A stretch of DNA of 32,689 bases from a virus: positions 1 through 32,689 of IMG/VR virus record IMGVR_UViG_3300031521_000238. One strand, given 5' to 3'. Shown here piece after piece: positions 30,340 through 32,689 of the stretch (its first letter is position 1; every line of letters begins with the position of its first letter). Position numbers and translations under genes: made by a program. The notes beneath the pieces were generated by a model, which saw nothing but the letters and a program-made list of their open reading frames with translations, was not told the origin of the DNA and did no database searches.

Positions 30340-31151
30340 TGGCTAAAACAAGATGGTTACATAATTTACTGCACAAAGCTGATTTTGTGGACGATGGTGC
30401 TTTATTGTTCCTAACATTAATCGACATAGTTTTGACTGTCGTTTTCTTTGTGGCTTGTTCAATTGATGTGCTAACCATGATAGCTTTAATCATGCTTGGT
30501 ATATTAATTCCATTAGTAAAGGTAAGGGCATGGATTAAGCTAAAGTTTGCACCTGCTTTGATTTGGGCAATTATAACGGCTTTTGCTGGATGGTCCTTTA
30601 TGCTTTCGACTATTAGCACACAAGATGAACAGCCCAAAGTACCACAATATGTCACCGATTCAAAAAAATCATTAGATGATTTGATGACTCAGCAAAAGGA
30701 TTTTAGAGATAAAAATCAACGATCAAATGCCAACGCCATGCAGGAGTCAATTGATAAGGCGCAGGATTTATACAATAAGAATATTGATAAAGCAAGCAAA
30801 GAAATAAGTCATGTTAAAGCCCTTTCAGTATTTGGAAGAATACCGACTATTATAGCAAACCCAAGTTTAGCATTAATTATTGCCACTATTTTCTACCTTG
30901 CTATATTTAGCGGATTTGAGTGGACAATTTTTAGTATTGCAACGGATATGGGAAAAAACAAGCCAATACAGGAAAAAACTCCAATCGAACCAAGAAAATC
31001 TAAACCAAAGCGCAAACGAATCCGCAAGCCAACACCTAAGTTGGAAGTTGCTTTTGTGGACAGTGAGCCTGAGCAATTTGAAGATGACCCGATAGTTGAA
31101 GGCGAAACTAAGCCAATAGAAATGTTTCCAGCTTATCAATTTAAGCCATAA
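30339..31151 (+). CDS. Multi-span membrane protein with periplasmic/cytosolic coil
   Basis: 270 residues. Hydrophobic spans at about 20-40 (ALLFLTLIDIVLTVVFFVA), 42-60, 70-86 (FAPALIWAIITAFAGWSFML) and 165-190 (PSLALIIATIFYLAIFSGF). A charged helix between 95 and 160 (KKSLDDLMTQQKDFRDKNQR) could be a coiled coil. The C-terminal 70 residues are basic/Pro-rich then acidic (KSKPKRKRIRKPTPK, EPEQFEDDPIVEGE). No family identified. It might be a membrane receptor blocker or part of a host-takeover complex; neither is supported directly. Confidence 0.6.
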   Translation: MAKTRWLHNLLHKADFVDDGALLFLTLIDIVLTVVFFVACSIDVLTMIALIMLGILIPLVKVRAWIKLKFAPALIWAIITAFAGWSFMLSTISTQDEQPKVPQYVTDSKKSLDDLMTQQKDFRDKNQRSNANAMQESIDKAQDLYNKNIDKASKEISHVKALSVFGRIPTIIANPSLALIIATIFYLAIFSGFEWTIFSIATDMGKNKPIQEKTPIEPRKSKPKRKRIRKPTPKLEVAFVDSEPEQFEDDPIVEGETKPIEMFPAYQFKP

Positions 31152-31169
31152 TATTTCCAGATTGCGCCA

Positions 31170-31198
31170 TTGACATTTATTGAAAATTAATCCATAGT
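31170..31198 (+). promoter_or_regulatory. Promoter before the HNH gene
   Basis: TTGACA (31170-31175), 17 bp, CATAGT (31193-31198; 4/6). The expected start point lies at or next to the ATG at 31205, so translation may be leaderless; no ribosome site is present there. Confidence 0.5.
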
Positions 31199-31204
31199 TC
31201 TTTT

Positions 31205-31696
31205 ATGAAAAAAGAAAGAAAGGAATTAAACTGCCTCGAATGTGGTGGTATACACTATAAGTTGGATTGCCAATTGACTGGTGGCCGTGGTAAGTTCTGT
31301 TCTAAAAAATGTGCAAATGACCATCGGAGAAATGGCTCTGAATTATCTTGTTCATTTTGTGGGGATAAATTTTATAGGAGATTTGGAGAGCAGGGCAATA
31401 CCATTTTGTCATTTTGTTCGCTTGAATGTTACAGAAACAATAGAATAAAAACAGCAAAGCCAAATACATATCTAAAATATGGGGCAATTCATAGACATAT
31501 TGTTATTGCCGAAATTGCATTAGGAAGGAAATTAAATTCATCAGAAATTGTCCATCATATAGATGAGGATAGACATAATAATCTTATAGAAAACTTAGCT
31601 ATATTACCAGATCAAGAATATCATGCAAGAGTTCATTTTGGTAAAATTGGATTTGATGAATACCGACTTATAAATATAATAGCAAGGGGAATATAA
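31205..31696 (+). CDS. HNH endonuclease with two N-terminal zinc knuckles
   Basis: 163 residues. Two Cys clusters (C10-x2-C13 with C32-x3-C36, and C49-x2-C52 with C71-x3-C75) look like zinc-ribbon modules that recognise DNA. The C-terminal HNH domain is AIHRHIVIAEIALGRKLNSS, then IVHHIDEDRHNNLIENLAIL and EYHARVH; likely catalytic residues are H117/H118, N126, H140 and H144. It is probably a free-standing homing endonuclease. It lies directly upstream of the helicase gene, overlapping by one base (TAATG), and may target the intact neighbour gene in related phages. Confidence 0.85.
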   Translation: MKKERKELNCLECGGIHYKLDCQLTGGRGKFCSKKCANDHRRNGSELSCSFCGDKFYRRFGEQGNTILSFCSLECYRNNRIKTAKPNTYLKYGAIHRHIVIAEIALGRKLNSSEIVHHIDEDRHNNLIENLAILPDQEYHARVHFGKIGFDEYRLINIIARGI

Positions 31697-32689
31697 TGGA
31701 TGATTATGAAGAGTTTATCAATAATAAATTAAAAAATATTATATCGAGCGGGTTCGTTGTTAATGATAATGAATTACCAGATATTATGTTTCCATTCCAG
31801 AAATGGGTAGTTAAAAAATGTTTAGAAAAAGGAAAGTTTGCCGTTTTTGGAGATTGCGGAACTGGTAAGAGTTTTATGCAATTGGTTTGTGCAAGAAAAG
31901 TTTCTGATTATACTGGCGGTAAAACATTAATATTTGCGCCATTGGCAGTGGTTGACCAGACAAAAGAGGAGGCAGTTAAATTCGGTATTAGTTTGGAAAA
32001 TATTGATATAACCAATTATGAACAATTGGATAATATTAATCCAGACGATTATATCTGCATGATTCTCGATGAATCGTCTATCCTGAAAAACTTTGAAGGC
32101 GCAACAAAAAAGAATCTTATTGACTCATTCAAAAACACCCCATATAAGTTTTGCTTTACCGCAACACCAAGCCCTAATGATCCAACAGAATTAGGTAATC
32201 ATTCTGAGATATTGGATGTAATGCCAAGAACCGAAATGCTTGCAATGTTCTTTGTTCATGATGCTGGTGATACTGGCGAATGGCGTATTAAGGGTCATGC
32301 GGTTAAACATTTCTATCAGTGGGTTTCTACGTGGGCGGTCATGTTCAACAAACCTTCTGATATCGGATTCCCAATGGCCGGATATGATTTACCGCCAATG
32401 GAAATGATAGAGCATAAAATCACTACGGAATTAAAGGGTATTGATTTATTTAATGATACAGCAATATCGGCCACGGAATTCAACGGTGAATTACGCAGAA
32501 CCATGACTGAACGATTGGCAAAAACTGCTGAACTTGTTAACGGGTCGGTGGATTCATTTATTATCTGGATTAAACAAAATGAGGAAGGCGTACAACTTCG
32601 CCGATTGATTCCAGGGGCAATTGAGGTATCGGGAACTGACGATAACGATTACAAAAAGAAAATGCTTCTCGGATTCGCTCATGGTGATT
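31696..32689 (+). CDS. SNF2/DEAD-like helicase (partial, runs off the right edge)
   Basis: Open from ATG 31696 to the window end (331 residues seen). Superfamily 2 motifs: Walker A GDCGTGKS (52-59), motif II MILDESSILKNF (DESS variant common in phage SNF2-like helicases), motif III FTATPSPNDPTE. Motifs IV-VI would lie beyond or near the edge. The section WRIKGHAVKHFYQWVSTWAV shows an insert typical of the phage group. AAGGGGAATATA gives the ribosome site. Probably acts on phage DNA replication or recombination. Confidence 0.9.
   Translation, partial: MDDYEEFINNKLKNIISSGFVVNDNELPDIMFPFQKWVVKKCLEKGKFAVFGDCGTGKSFMQLVCARKVSDYTGGKTLIFAPLAVVDQTKEEAVKFGISLENIDITNYEQLDNINPDDYICMILDESSILKNFEGATKKNLIDSFKNTPYKFCFTATPSPNDPTELGNHSEILDVMPRTEMLAMFFVHDAGDTGEWRIKGHAVKHFYQWVSTWAVMFNKPSDIGFPMAGYDLPPMEMIEHKITTELKGIDLFNDTAISATEFNGELRRTMTERLAKTAELVNGSVDSFIIWIKQNEEGVQLRRLIPGAIEVSGTDDNDYKKKMLLGFAHGD

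Noticed and set aside
1-32689. Lysogeny module (integrase, cI-like repressor, att site)
   Set aside because: None could be recognised; the RHH protein and small basic proteins are not enough to claim a temperate lifestyle.

Overview
This window is a contiguous stretch of a tailed double-stranded DNA phage (or prophage) genome with siphovirus organisation. It carries an HK97-type head module, a long-tail module with a 922-residue tape measure protein, a lysis cassette, and the edges of two accessory/early regions. The DNA is AT-rich, genes are tightly packed with ATGA, TTGA, GTGA or TAATG overlaps, and ATG, GTG and TTG starts are all used. The host cannot be named from sequence. A lipobox lipoprotein and membrane-anchored coiled-coil spanin-like proteins point to a diderm (Gram-negative-type) host; the signal peptide ending in SAQ is reminiscent of spirochaete proteins, but that is only a hint. 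No integrase, repressor or att site is visible.

Layout. 1-1764: small unknown genes, several Cys-rich or membrane proteins. 1748-3438: putative small terminase and the large terminase. 3439-3598: intergenic region with promoters. 3599-5752: portal fused to a Mu gpF-like minor head domain. 5752-9784: a 37-residue zinc ribbon and fibre-like virion proteins, an unusual position between portal and protease. 9841-10318: a minus-strand cassette (ribbon-helix-helix protein plus a small acidic protein) with its own promoter and operator-like repeat. 10441-10992: a complete ferritin, overlapping the prohead protease (10985-11938), then major capsid protein and a decoration candidate. 13717-15570: neck and tail-terminator genes. 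15583-24451: major tail protein, tail chaperones with a likely -1 frameshift, tape measure, distal tail protein, a Cys-ladder tail spike and a Gp37-like hub. 24461-26161: holin-like proteins, a C39-like endolysin and two overlapping spanin-like genes in different frames. 26213-32689: a separately promoted accessory region with metallophosphoesterase, a broken HNH-AP2 gene, a minus-strand lipoprotein cassette, a tRNA-Thr, small membrane proteins, a DUF1064 nuclease, a second HNH endonuclease and the start of a helicase.

The strongest unusual points are: (1) a ferritin with all diiron ligands embedded in and overlapping the capsid maturation operon, divergently placed from an RHH gene; (2) a 363-bp dual-frame overlap of two spanin-like genes with a visible codon-usage signature of double coding; (3) a nine-fold C-x5-C ladder in the tail spike; (4) an HNH-AP2 endonuclease broken by a single in-frame stop; (5) several genes under 60 codons (5752-5865, 28097-28237, 29655-29789) that fit exactly between neighbours.
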